From positions 62,001-126,000 of the forward strand of contig VWPU01017409.1 in assembly GCA_013398955.1 (NCBI GenBank): a stretch of 64,000 nucleotides of DNA, written 5' to 3'. The DNA is from Callaeas wilsoni. Taxonomy: Eukaryota; Chordata; Aves; Passeriformes; Callaeidae. The notes below the pieces were generated by a model. The model saw nothing but the letters and a program-made list of their open reading frames with translations. It did no database searches and was not told the origin of the DNA. The position numbers and the translations under genes are program-made. Every line of letters begins with the position of its first letter. Position 1 is the first letter of the stretch. Shown here in pieces: positions 31,417 to 46,400 of this stretch.

Positions 31417-34400
31417 CTACAAGACAGAAAAATACATACTGTTTTTCATCTTGGAATATGGAACACATACTGCATGAGTACCACTCATAACTGATCTTCC
31501 TTTCACACCCAAAGAAAACTTGTCTACCTTTAACAGTAAAACAACTTTAACACTTAGGTACTTTATGAAAAGAGGTATCTTTGTAAACTCTAAATACTCT
31601 GTCATGATACTGTTCTCTCTTGAAGCATAGTCCTTTTCAAGCCTCTGCAGTGAAGCCACCACGAAGAAAGGCAGAAAAAGGGAAAGACATTTGGTATTTA
31701 AGTTCAGACAAAGAATTCATTTGCAGTCACTTTCCTCAGCATGGGAAGCTGCTAGAGTTGATTTGTTTTTTTAATGCACCCAAGTAACTACTGAGAATAG
31801 GTTCAAATGTATGTCTTGAACAGTAGATACAGAGGTCCTTGATCATTACATTAACTTCCTTTCTCTCATAATTTTTTAAGTAGAACTTTTCAAACGTTAT
31901 TTTTTAAAGTAAAACTATTCAAACTTTTTTTCAGAAGCATTTTGTTAATTTTTTTTTTAAATGTACAGACAAATAAAACTGAGTAACTCCAGCAAGTTCT
32001 GACTGCAGTTAGGCCTGAATTCTTGCCTGGCTGCACATGTTTTTTCCATCAGTTCCTAAATACTTGAGAATAACTGTCATTAGTTTGAAGGGATTTATTT
32101 TTAATCTAAATTGCTGATTTAAGAGAGCACAACACACCAAAAATCAAACCAACCTCCTTTTTCCCCCAGTCAAATTCAAAAGATTCCCAGCTGTCATCCT
32201 GGGAAATTCAAGAATCTAACACTTCAGCCTAATGGCACTGGGGGTAAATTAGGACTTCCAAAAGAGATGTTTCAATCCACCATGGCATTGACTTGACCTC
32301 TCTTATATCTAACAATTTCCCACTGCTGCTGCTACTGCTGTTCACAACAGCAGGACACTTTCAAGACAGACTAAATTTTAAAAAACAGATGCAAAATGAA
32401 AACCAACTTATCCTGTCTCACTAACAGATTATGAAGGAGCTTCACTGCGTGCCCCTATCCCCACATCTGTGATGTACCACAGCAAATGAAGGGCTACAGA
32501 TCCTCTGGGCTGAAATCTGTCCCCAGGTGAATCAAGAAGAGAGTCTCTGTAGCCATATATTCATAAGGTAAATAAAATCTTATCAGTTAGGGCCCTGACC
32601 AGCACGGTTTTAATAAAGCAAAGATACCATTTTCAGAAAATACATCCAAGTCCGTAACCCTGCACAACCCTTTTCAGAATAGTTAACATTTCTAGATTAG
32701 TATGGGCCATGCACAAAAACCCAGCAAAAACTCATGAGGGACTTACTAGCCAACAAGACACTCCTTCAGTGCTGTGTTCTCCTGCCGACACTTCACCACC
32801 ATCAGAAGACCAGTTTCTTGACAGCATTTAGTAAATGCTAGGGGAAAAAAACCAACACAAACTAAATTGAAGTTAGAAAAATGACAATAGGTGAAAAAAA
32901 ACCTGTGTGTAGGAAGTATCAGACCAGATCTGATTTATTATTAATATAACCATAGTTGGCCTAGATTCTCATACTGTTTGCAAGGTCTTTGTCACTTGTT
33001 TAGCACCAACACTTTAATTGGGATTCTCCCCTCATCATGTAACACGTTCACACACATACTGCTGTTGCTAATACCATTTTTGAAGTTATTCTTGCAGCAA
33101 ATCCATGATTCTTGTGCCTGCTTTTCACCTGCTCTGCTCAGGGCTATCATCTACATTTCTGGAATCATGATCTCTGGCATTTAAGAACAACGAAGTTGCT
33201 CAATGAAGTGCAAGTGCCTGGTCTGTTTTAAGGATCCTAAGACTTAAAAACAAGTCAGTGAGATACTAAAACACAACAGCAAAGTCATGGCCAAGGACAT
33301 GGGATTTATTTGGGAGTAACTAAAATTATGCCTCATTGTTACCAGCACGCTGTACAGATGTTTCACTGAATAACAAGCCTAGATAAGAATTGGCTGTTTT
33401 TTCTATCAGGAGATTTCAAACTGTTCTGTTCTAAGAGGTCTGCTAAGAGGTGATCAGCTACATTTAGGAGATGGAAAAGAGAAAGAGATAGAGGGAAAGA
33501 GAAAGCCATGTGTCCAAGATCAACCAGGAGCCAGAAAAAGAACAAAGTTCCCCCCTACTGCATCCCCTTCCAGAATTCCATCCATTTCTCCTCCTCTAAG
33601 GTCTTCCTAGTAGTGATTTAATATCCAGCAAATTTAGAGCATATAGAAATTGTTATTTTCTTGCACATACTTAGCAAAATTCACAGCTAATCTAGTAACA
33701 TCAAAACTTAACGGTACTACATCATACAACAGGTAAATCACATTACTTATGTTCAGTGTTTATGTACATCAAGACTTAAGTAAACAAGAAAGCAGAGATT
33801 TGTGCCTATAAAGGCAGCACTCCTGTCCTTTGCTCATAGCAGATGCCCGGTGAAACGGGCATTAAGCAATTGTGGACCTCGGTGGAACAAAATCCACCTT
33901 CTAGGATCCTGGACACTACTGGGAAGATTTTGAGAAAGTGATCCAACATCTGCAAGCAAGCCCTAGGTGAGATTAAAATAATTGACAAGAAAAGGTAGTG
34001 TTTGCTGAAAGTGTTGATGACAGATTTAAATGTCCTTATACTGCCAAACTTTGCAAAGAACTGACTTCTTATCTACTTCAAACATATTATTTATTGATGA
34101 ACATTTAAAAACCTTCTCCAACACAGCACCCAGTGTTACACACTGGCAACTCCACCACTCCCGACATGAAAACCAGATGAAAGTGTGCAGAAAATGGGTT
34201 TAAATTAACCACTTAATTACCAGTTGGGAAGACACTGTAACCTGTGCTCAAAGGTATCTATTAACAACCACACCCAGTTTCCAAGATCTGTATGTTTTAG
34301 ACTTAAAGTCATCCACCAAATGCACAAGCACAACTTCGAGGAAACACCTGGACAACTAAAATTTACTAAGCAGTGTAAGCTCAGAACAAGGCAAATGTGT

Positions 34401-37400
34401 TATTAGGTTATCAGAATATTTCTTTGGTTTTCAAAGGTGAATCTGACATTTATTCTGTTCTTTCCTGGACTGTTTATAACTGACTGTTCCTACATCAGCA
34501 TCTCAGAAAAATCATACTTGTTAGTACATTTCTAAAAATGACCTTTGTTTTTTTCTGGGAGAAACATCCAAAGATTTTGAAAGCTTATGGTCTGTCTAGT
34601 GACCAGTTTGATTTATACTCTCTACAGGCACTTCTTTAAGTGCTGTGCTGAGGTTTGGGGTTGGGTTTTTTTTTGTTGTAGTAATCATTTCTTCTGGAAG
34701 CTGTGAAGTAAAAAACCACTGAAGACAACAGGAGGTCCCTCTCACTTGTTAGCTCACCAGTCTTGATTGGTTAAAGGCGTGATGTCCCAGTGAACAAAAA
34801 AAGCCTGAACTGCAATTGCCAGCATTCCCTGGCTTCAGAAGGCCCTGCCTGTGGTACATGGCCAGGCACTGTTGCAAAGTGATAAAACTGCTTCCAGCTG
34901 TTTAGCTGTAACATTACTGATGCTTAACAACAGAGAGGAAGAAAGAAGGTTAAAGCATATTAGGCATCCTTATATGAGCACACAAAATTTGATTATCCAT
35001 CTCTTCTGTTTGGCAGTCAAGTAAGGAGTGCAAGACAGGTTTAGTTATAGACACTTACCAGAATCTTCCAGGAGTCTGGAGAATGTTGTTTTATTTTTAA
35101 TTATGCTTTGTCTTGCTCACAGAGGGGCAAGTACCAATCTGTTCACTCTCATAACCAGTGATAGGACTCAAGGAAACGGCATGAAGCTGGGTCAGGGCAG
35201 GTTTAGGCTGGCTATCAGGAGAAGATATCCACCCAGAGGGTGGTTGGGCCCTGGAACAGGCTCCCCAGGGAAGCAGTCACAGCACCAAACCTGTCTGAGT
35301 TCAGGAAGCATTTCAACAATGGTCTCAGGCACATGGTGTGATTGGGGTGTTCTGCATAGGGCCAGGAGTTGGACTTGATGATCCTGATGGGTCCCTTCCA
35401 ACTCAGCTTATTCTGTGATTCTATGATTTGTGAACTCTTCCATGAAATGAACTGTGTCAATGTTGAGCAGCACAAAAGAGTGTTTAAATTACTGGTCTGG
35501 AGACTAATGTCAGAAATAGTGCTCAATAATTCCAGATATCTCAAACCAAGAATTAATCTCCATCTCTGTAATCCTGACAATCCTTACTCATTCTTCACTC
35601 GGGCAATAGCTGCATTGTAGACCGAAGTTTCAGGATGCATAGCAAGACACCACAAAAGGAGCAGATACACAGGATCTGATTACAAATCCATTGTAATTTA
35701 ACACTTTAGCAGCTATGAGGGGTAATCAGAACACTGAAGAATCCAAACTTTCTTCCTGATACACTGCATATTACAGAAAGAACAGAACTGATCTTTTCAT
35801 AATCTTGTGCAGGATCCAATCTTTCTGACTTTAGCAAATGGCCTTCCATGACTTCACATGTTCATGGGCTGATACGTTTTCTTTCTTCCTGCAAAGCAGC
35901 AAGCTACCAAAACAGAACCTCAAGCAGCAGCAAAACGAGAGGTAAATTTGGGCCAGTCTGCAAATTCACTGCAAACTGTAACACAAAAGAAAGTCATGTT
36001 TCAAACAATAAAAGTTATCCCCAATATTTCCAAATACAAGCCAAATAAACTGAAGAACAGAGCTTAACACAACAAAAGTGAAAATGCCTCGTTAGAAAGG
36101 GGGAAAAGGCTTGCCTTCCATAAAATCAACCCTTTGCCAAGGCTTTTCTAGGACAGCTACATATGTCCATCACTGAATGCTCTGTGCACAGACAAGGACA
36201 GATCCACTACTGCGTCAGCGAGCTGCAGGTGCCTACCAGTTACCACGGAAACTGGCTACAGACCCCCCTTTCACCTGCAGCAGTCATGGTTCATGACATC
36301 ATATCTGACATAGGTTACCCCACGGGCTCCTCTCCATGCCATAGGCTCTGTCTAAGGGGATGCACACGGAGCAAAGATCTCTTCTCAAGGCTACAGCTCA
36401 GACAGAGTTCACTGAACAGCTCATCACTGATTTGATGCTGGATTTCTTCTTCCTCTCTCATGAAGAAAGCTTGCATTTCTGTTGCAAGGCACATCCAAAA
36501 TGAGTTTTGGTCACAGTTTGGAGAATTTTAATTTTCATTACATTTTGGCTGTTACAGCCACATAGAGATATTTTAAGTGCTAAAGCAAACCTGCAGTTTA
36601 GTACCTTCTCTAAATCAACCAAGTATGTAAGGCCAAAATGTATCTTTGCCAAGACAGAGGTCTGCTGTCAACTGAACAAAAGCTGAACAGCCATGTCTGA
36701 ATACCGAGCAATTCAGTTTTGCCAGTTCTCGCCTGTTCCCTATGGCATGCTGGCATGTGTAGGGGACCTGCCTATGATGGGAAGACCACATTTTCAGGGA
36801 CAAGACAAGAGGGCTTTTTGGCTGAGGCCAGAGATGAATGAGTCTCTCAAGGACTCACTCTTCAGCAGGGAGCATCTCCAGCCCTGAGCAGCTCAGGGAA
36901 GCTGCTGAGTTTGGTCCCTGGCACCTCCAGATCTGCCACCTGCCCTGGATCCAAGAGACAGATTTCACCGGGTCTTCCTATCCCAACTCACCTACTTGAG
37001 AAAGCACGACACAAAGAACTAGAAGAAATTAGATCCTGACGTATGTAAAGTCACAGAACAGAAAAAAAGAGCTTTTTAAAGCCTTCTTAATTCATCTTTA
37101 AAGCTGTACAGACATGCATTTTTTTAATAACAATCCTACTCCAAGTCATTCTATAATTCCCTTCAGATACAGAATTATACAAATTATGTTGGAGGTATGA
37201 ATAATTAGTTTTGAGTGCCTGACTTAGTATATTTGATGGTTGATTAAAAACTTCTTTAAGTTACAGAGCACTCATTTTATTAAGGTTTCTTTGATAATTA
37301 GCTAGAAGGTTGGCACAGTAAAGAACACTTTGTTTACAAAGATCTTTACAGTCCCACATTAATCTCTGCTGAAAAAAACAGTATCTAAGAAGAATGTTTT

Positions 37401-40400
37401 TCTTTAGTATTTTTAATTGCTTTTTCCCCAACTCTATTTTATGAATTTACAACAAGATAATATGGGAAGCAGATGGAAACTGAAGTGAAACTGGCTAACA
37501 GTTCACTTATCACAGAATAAAGACTGGACAAATTGTTTCCCTGTCTGTCCAAGCAGTCAGACAGGCATATGCAATACACACTAAAGTATTAATTTTAAAA
37601 GATCAGATACATTACCAGAAAGCTACAACAAAGTTGGTGGGCTCCACCAACAGATGTCCTGGTACATACAAGTCCTAATTAAAAAAAGGAGATAAAAAGC
37701 CAGGGTGCTGCCCATTTTAACTTTAGAACATATTCATAGGTTCAAGAAATATTTGCTTCGTATGACAAAAATAAAAAACTTGTAGGATTTTGAGTCAAGG
37801 GGACAACCCAACATCTGGCATAAGATAAAGGCACAGCTCTGCTGAATAAAGACGATGATTTTCTTCCACACCATTAAATCAGACAATTTTAAATTTAACA
37901 CTGTTAATCTCAGTGTCTGCAGGACTACAAACAGTAGACAACAAAAACAAGGCATCCTACTTACGATGCAAGTGCTCTTTATGGAGCCTCCAACACCATC
38001 CCACCCTCAAACAGAATTAGGCTGGTCTTTTCACTGTGCTGCATTCAAAATGAAATGGTGCAATAGGTGTGTTGGACTGCTGAAGTTTCAGTTATGTGTA
38101 TTTAAAGGAAAGACTTTATGAAAAAAACCTGTTATGTCCTGCCCCAAGCTTAAAAACAAACTGAAAGTTGTTGGGGGAGGTTATGATTTAATAAAGAGGA
38201 ACAACTAGCATCAGATTATATTTGTAGCAAAATGTAAAGGATTTTTTTCTCTTTACTTTAAATATTTAAAAATATTAGATACTTAATTATTTCTTCCTGC
38301 AAACATCAAAGTCTTCCCATGTGCAAAGTAAGAGAAGAATAAAAAGTGGGATTTATCTCCAGACAAGCAGCTGCATGGAAACTGTGTTGATATAACATCA
38401 AGGAATCATCCTCGTTATTTTCAGTGTATGAACTGTTTGTAGCGTGAAGGCTATTTCTGAAAGTTCATTTTTTGCAGATCCAGACTATAAAAATACTTGG
38501 CACTTTCATATTGCCTCATATTGTGAAGTGTTGCACATTTCATATAATATTGGAACTGTAGTTTTATCAATTATAATTGTGCATCTATTTTGCAGATGTG
38601 CTTGTACACAAAATAAATGGAATATTCCCCATTATCAAGATAAATTGATCCTCTCAGGTCTGGCTCTCGTTTATTTAAAGACTTTACAATTTTACTACTT
38701 AAGAGAAAGTCCTACAGAGGTGTTATCTCACCATTTATATTTTCTCAACACTTATGATACTGCTATCACACTCTTAAAATAAAGAAAAAAAACCAAACCA
38801 GCTTGCATCATGATCCAGACCAGGCTTATTCTGGGGTAGGATTTTTCCTTCTACACAAAAAAAAAAAAGATATAGTTTTGTCTGCTGTTTGGGTCATTCC
38901 TTGGGTGGTACCACTGAGGGGAGAAAAGATGCCCAAGTAACAATGGGGGTTTGGAGGTGATGGTAGAAGGAGGAGGAAACAGTTCCCTTTAAAATGTAAA
39001 CAAGGGCAAAATTTTAAAACCTTTGTTTGTAAAATGTGTACAAAAACATTAAATGATCCAAAACATTACCAGCAACATTTTTAGGGGTAGTTATTATGCT
39101 TTTAATTTTGCATTAAATTATGATTTATTAGCTTGTTACTTTGAAGATTACTCAGTAAGCACAGAACAGATTACTGGTGCATTTAATGAGCCAGAGGAAG
39201 TAGTAGCATGAACATGAAGAGATTGTTTTACATAGCAGAGTATGAGCTATTTGATATTTCCAACACAGTACAAAAGAAAGCTTCTCTGTAGATTGATCAT
39301 GGTTCAGTTAACATCACTGAATATCTAATACCTCCAACTCAATTAATTCTCACCTGATTAAGATCAGTCTGATATTCAAACTAAATCATCTCTCCAGTCA
39401 AGTAGAAATCAATATTTCTGATTTTACTTTTAAATTACAATAACAAATAAAATACATGCATCGTCAGTATGCTAGGAGTAGCTTTCCTATTCTAGCCTAC
39501 TATGGCATGCATAACACAGCTGATTAAAGAATTATTCTAATTTGAGCAACAATATATGTAAGACAGATTAATTGGAATAGAAGGAGATAGCACGAAATAA
39601 TTAAATGCATCTTATATAGGGCAAAGAGAAAATTGACATAAAATAACCTTGATTCTTTCAAGTGAACCTCTGTTATCAGATCAAATACTTTGTCTCCACA
39701 AATATGCATTTGCTATAACATAAAAATCATACACTTTCCATTTTCCTGCTCATCACCAGCCCCCCAAAATCTGTTCCATTTCAGCTTTTGTAGCTGGAGG
39801 CTGGAAGCATCTGTCCTAGAAGAGATGACCAATATATGCTAGCACACAATACAGGACTGCGGAGGAGAGAATCCCAGGAATTTTAAGGAAAGGATACTCA
39901 TCCTCCTGCCCAGTCTTTTCCAGGGCACTCTCAGCATAGAAAAGCAGCTTCATCTTAAAGTACTGAGTGCAAACAGAGGATCTCCCAGCAGACCACAGCA
40001 TCTCTGGCACTCCAGTATGAAATGTGGAAACCTCCCTCATCTCGTGACTGAGGTGAACATACAGAAGGAGAGAATCATCAGGAAGGCAAACAACACAACT
40101 GTGCTCTGCAGAGGAGGAATGTTTAAAAAAAAAAACCTAGAAACTGTTTGTCTAAACACAATGCCTTGGGATAAAGAAGGCATCTTATCAATATCCTAGA
40201 AACAAATCTGAAGACTTTGCTTTAGGGGACACTTAGAGATGAGAAAATAACACACTGGATCAGACAAAGGGCCTACTTCTCCTGTACAACATCTTCCTCA
40301 GAAGCCAGTAATAGCTGCTTTAGAAAAATGTTTCAGAAAGTCTACATTATGGAAAAATGTCTTCTCAAGTGAAGTTTCTTCCTAATCCCTATGAACTGTA

Positions 40401-43400
40401 AGCCTGGCTTATAGCTTGAAGTGTAAAGCTCTCACATGCCCTTCAAAACCCTTAGGATGCCTTACATGGTGGGTCTAAATGGACAAGCACCCAAAGAAGA
40501 GGAAGAAAGAGCAAAAAAACCTCCTGAAACCAGAAAGGTATATGCTAGCCTGGATTCTTTCAACATCTATCTGCCCTGGCCCACACAAGTCCTGCTAAAC
40601 TCCCAACTACTGCAATTGTAGTTATTTGTTTCATACCATGCGTGCTTTTTTCATTAGCAGGTTTTCAAAATCCTGCTGCAAAAATTAATTGGCCTCAAAG
40701 TATCTCTCAGCTGGATGCAGAAACAGGCCAGAGCAGTAGGGAGCAAATGCACTCTACACAGATCCAAAATGTTTGAGGGTTGGTTGGGGTTTTTTTCAGA
40801 ACATCCAGTTACTCACTCTGTAAATGCCACCTACCTACTTAGGAACAGCAGTCTCCAAAGTTTTCATGTCCTACATACATTGATATTACAAGGTTTGGTC
40901 AACTGCTTACAATGGGCTTTTTAAAACAATATAGGAAATCAATAGCTTATTTAAACGTTGTTTCAAAAATTATTAAAAAATATATAGGGCTTTTTAAAAT
41001 CACAATACCATAGCAGTTCTGAAAACTCATGTAAGGCACATAGAGATCCTCTAACATCAGTTAATTCAAAACAGAAGTCATCGCTCAGCTGCTGATCTTT
41101 TTATTACAGAAACATTAGCAGGGTCTCTCTTGTTTTCAAACCCAACAATCATTAAAGACACAATTTGTGGAGAAAAAAAAGAAGATCTTAAGAAATTAGC
41201 ATCAAGGAACAATGAGCAAATTTGGGAAAGCTATGAACAATGAAGATACAGTCCCATTCCCATGCAATGCAGAGTCTTGTGCTGGGGGAACCTCTCTAAC
41301 CAGACTCCCAACACGTGTTCTTGCAGTTCAAACTTTGCTACCATTCAGACTGAGAATTGTGGATGTTTGTAAGAGGCATAACCAGAAACCTCAAGCCACA
41401 GCAGAAAAGCACTTCTGTCTGTCCCAAGTAACCCATACTATCCACAGTAATTCGTTGGACTTTTTCTTTGCAATTTCCTAACAAGCACCAAGAAACAGGG
41501 AATGAAACTGAAAAACAAAGTTTCAGAAAGAGAAGAATTGTTTCATTTAAGAAAAACACATAAAACAAGCTGAGGAACACAGCCAAACACAGTAATTCAA
41601 ACCAACCCAATCAGTTCAACTAATGAAACCCACACAAATACTTAAAAGTGTTAACAAAAATATGCCAGATTAAAGTAATTAAGAGTTAAAAGAAAGACTT
41701 CTGAAAATAATATACACATGCAACCTCAGGACACTTTCAGGAGCATTTAGTTCTGCCATTTGGACAAGGACAGGCCTCCTCATTCTATGTCCTGAACATA
41801 CGAGATCTGACCAAAGCGTCTTTTTGGGGACAAGGGATGGAAAGATTTAAGTTAGTTTTCGGTTTGATATGAATACTGAATGCACACATGAAACTTGACT
41901 AGGAGAAGTGTTTTCCTAAGTAGTCACAGAGTCAGAAAAGATGATTTTTAAAGAACATACACCTTAAAATGTCAAGCAGTGCTTTCCTGACTATTGCTAA
42001 ACAATGAAATACTGTGGTAGACATAATTTATTAGCAATATACATTTAGTCACTAGAATTTCAACAGAACTTGGACTTCAACAGCAAAAGGAGCTTTGGCA
42101 TGGCAGAGATGATACAGAGAAATGTCTGCTTGTTAGTTTTAGTGCCACAAATCTGATCTGATCTTGACCTCATTGGATCTTCCATCCTGGATGTACAGAG
42201 CTGTCAGCATTTTCTGTACGCATGAGTATACACACCTATCTATGGATGTGTGTGTGCATTTTGCCCCAAACACACAGAAATTTAGTACACTGTCATATTT
42301 TTAAAGTAAATTGCAGCAACCCAGCTCTGTAAGGGCTATGAGACAAGTGCTCCTGCTTCTGACTAAGCAAGACAGGCAGAGCACAGCAGTAACAGGAGAG
42401 GGTTATGTCCTCAGAAGACATATGAGAAATAGCAAGGGCATAACTATTATGTATAAGGCTTTACAGTAACTACTTCGTCAGTCAAGGCAGATTTAAGTGC
42501 TCAAAGATGAGAATCTGCTGGGCTATGCAGGCAGGTTTTTCCAGAGAAGCAGACCTTCTTCTCTTCCTAGTGAAATTACAAAAATCTACCCTTTTAAGCA
42601 AAGTAAGCACATTGCTGTGAAACAGTTTATTTGGGTAAATCACGATTTGTCCACTAAAGAAACCTGCTTGAGGAATGTTCTTGCCAAGTACAAGCATTAC
42701 CTTCTCTACAAGGTTTCAGGTAAAGCACACCCAGCAAGCACAGCCACCTGGTTAAACTGCACTGGTTTTAAACAACTGCTTCCTTTAAGACTGATTTGAT
42801 CTAATTTTCCTCCCACTCTGCAGTAAGTATCCCTGACATCAAGCGTTACCATACCAGGTGCTGGAAGAGGCAGAACTGGAACAAATGCAAGTTCCCCCAT
42901 GGCTACTGTCTGTCACTGCCTGCTTTTATACAAACAAGTGCATCCAGCTTGAGCTGCGCAGAGCAGCCTCGCCACTGCTTATCCTCCCGCCTCCTTCGGG
43001 AGCTGCCGAGCCACTCAGGGACAGCTGAGAAGTTAGGATAACAGATGATTTAAAGAAACAACATCCCCCTCCCTCCGTCCCACAGCGACTGACTCTTTAG
43101 CTGAACTCCACAGTCAAAATATATCTATTTCTCAAAAGCAGAGCTTCAGGGAGTGGAAGAAGTAACAGTAATGTCCTTCTACCACACGATGGGGATAGAG
43201 CAGGGTATTTATATAACTCCTCAGGAGGCATTTGCTCAGCTATTCCACCATGACACCAGCTCTCAAGTTACACCGTGCTGTGTCAGGGATTCTTCCTTTC
43301 CCTCCTGCCCGCAGTTCAATTTAACGCACTTCCAAAACTATGCATGTACCTCAGAGTTCCAACACCGAGGGCGGCTGGTGGTAGTAACGGTAATGGTAGT

Positions 43401-46400
43401 TCTCACTCCTCTGAATGAAACAAAATATCCTCTAAGAAAAAGTGAAACTTGTTCCAGGGTTCCAGCTGGCAGGTGGGGGTAAGATGGGGCACACAGGATA
43501 GGGCCAAAATTTCACGTCTTTTGGGACAGAATATAAAAGATTTATACAGTTATTAAAAGAGGAAGTTACTTTCCCTCACAGGTCACAATTCATCCCCAAC
43601 CACCGCTCCAACGCCTCCAGAACACTTATCACGTATTTACCCTATTTTGCAGTATATGTTTAGTCTCTTTTTTTCAAAAGTGACTAGCCATAGGCTGGTG
43701 TGGAGGCAGGAATTCTTCACTACGGAAGAATTCCTTCTGACTGAGGTACTACTCAGTGCTAGTAAGCATGACAAAAGCAAAGTGCAAATTTTCCAGGGGG
43801 GAAAAAAAAAAAATTCTGCTGTGTCCATATTCTGAAATGAATAGTGAAGAGTAACTTGACCCTTTGCAATTGCGGCCACAGTGTGATAAAGTTTGCAAAC
43901 TTACTTTTTCAAATAAAATTGCATAATTGACTACGGAGGCATTTAGAATTTAAGAGTACCCTATTCATTTCATGATTTTGAAGAGATGACTTTAAACCAT
44001 GTGACAGGAAAGCACACTACCAAAACTCAGCAATATCCAGAAATTTGGTAGTAATTGTGTAACATTTTTCTTTAATCTTCTGTAAAGTGTTTTAAATAAA
44101 TGACTGCAATAACTAGATACATTTCTTCAGAGCAAAAGTTGTAATTTTCAAGACCATAAAATAAAATACTGGTAGAGGGGGATTTTCAAACAAGTCTTTG
44201 ACAAATCTACAAAGCAAAACAAAATGCACCAGAAACTAGGTATAAAAACCCCTCAAAGAAGAGAAACTGTTTTTCAGTGTAAAGCTTAATAGGCAAATGG
44301 CATATAAATCTGTATAAGACCGCTGACTTTACTAGCACAAATCCAGGCGTAGTTTGGTATACTGAAGCCTCAGGGACACGGCTCTACCTTCTGACAGTTG
44401 ACTACACTGTGCTACTCAAGCTGTATGCAGGGAGACTCAAGTCTGGCAGGAGGAGGTTAAGTGCATCTATTCAATTATCTTGTTTCTGATGCAAAACCAT
44501 TTTAGAGTAATAATACAGCATCAACACTGTTATGAAAGAAACAGCAAAAAAATCACATAAATGTGGTTTCCATATTTAGAAAAACAACTGAACTCTTATG
44601 AATTTATCTAGCAACTGTTCAAATAAGTATACTGACAGTGCATCTGCTACAAAATCACTGGCAAAGGAGATACTAAAAGTTAAGACAAGGGGATATGTGA
44701 ATGTAGCTCCAGTTTAGAAACCATTTGTCACACTTCTTCCCACGGCATGAGGATATTTCCAATGAAATATCATGTGCCTATCCAAACAACCAAGAACTAC
44801 TGTTTTTGTCAATTGCTTTCTAAAGGATGAGACAAAGTTTATTTCTAACACATTCAATCACAGACCAATATCCAGGGCTCAGCCTGCTGTAAGACCAGAA
44901 GTGACAGAAGATCCATGCATTAGTCAGTGGCAGCTGAGGACACGAGAATCTGAAGCAGCGTTCAGCAGCTGTGACATGAGCAGAAACTGACTGAAGGTCC
45001 TGGTCCTGCCATTACAACGCCCTGTGACTTTTTGTCTTCTGTTTACTTAGGACTGAAAGTAAGGACCTTTCCTGGTTGGGACTTCAGTGCTCTGACTGGT
45101 TGACTGTGAGTGCATTCTTCACTGGTACAATGAATTTAAGAAGAACCTAATCTGACTAAAAATCTTTCCTCCGTTTTCTGGGTTTTGAACTAAATGAGTT
45201 TTACTCACTGAATGCAGATGTACACATGCCTCTACCACCACAGATTTGTCAGTATGTAAGTTTTTTCCAAAGACTTGTCTCACCTTTATTCTGAAAGAAG
45301 AAAAAACCACCCAAAAGCTAGCATATGCTGTATTAATGTAAAACCCCTAGAGGGCAACTAAGCTTCAATTTCAACGTGCATAAATATTCAGCTCCTTAAC
45401 TAGTTTACAGATTATGTAAACTATTTCCTTCAACCTTGTTTTTTTTCCCCTCGTTTAAAAGAAATGAATCCTTTTCATTCTCAAATCACATTATTGCTGC
45501 CTATTTAGTGTAAGTTAATCACCACTGCCCAACCAGAGACTGAGTCCTCAACCCAACAAAGCTCAAGTGTGCGCAAAAGAGAACAATAAAGAAAACACAT
45601 GCAAAGGCTTCATTTAAACAAAGACAGAAAACAAGCATATGAAAGTCTGAAATCACTTTCTTTGCATTAAAGACCTTTAACAATACATCTTGTTTATTAT
45701 TCAGCTTAGTATTAATTTATTGCATGGCATCTGTTTTCTTGTACAGCAGTCTGGTTGCAAGTCTCAGATTTATGAATCGAAGTTTACACTGTTGAGATTA
45801 TTTGCCTGTTTTCCCCTATATACCCAGATTTCAGCTTTATATATTTGGTGACCAAAACCAGGTGATGAAATAGGAAACAAGACGTCAAATTAGTTACAAA
45901 AAATAGTTTCATTTAGTTTTTGGGCTTTAGCTAGAGTCTAGGACTGCTGCCAGTGGTGAAAGTAAAAAAAAAAATGGGAAGTAATTGGAGCCATAAAAGT
46001 AAAAAGCCTACATCCAATTCCAAATGTTCTTCTCAAATTTTAAAATTGGTAACCAGTGTAAAGCTGAGCCTTGTTTGCCATGACCCAGCAGGCATCAACT
46101 GCCTTTCCCCTAATCCCACCAGATCTTGTTGGGAGCTGAAAGACACTTACTATCCTGCCAGTCCACACCTGCACAGAACCTGCAGACACCTTGACGCTTA
46201 ATGTTAGAGAAGGCACTAACAAACTAATTGGACTCCCAAGATATGGAAGCAACCAGACACAGACAGGAAAAAAACCAGCTCAAAGGGATCCTTAGGAAAT
46301 GCTTGCTAAGTCCAAGGGTATCTACATGGCTTTTGCAGGAGATCAAATACCCAAACAAAAATTGATAGCACTGCCATCCTTACTTTATGCATATCAATGC

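Noticed and set aside
38444..38782. 112-codon plus-strand frame with hydrophobic stretch
   Set aside because: AT-rich intronic sequence easily gives Ile/Leu/Phe runs; no family recognised.
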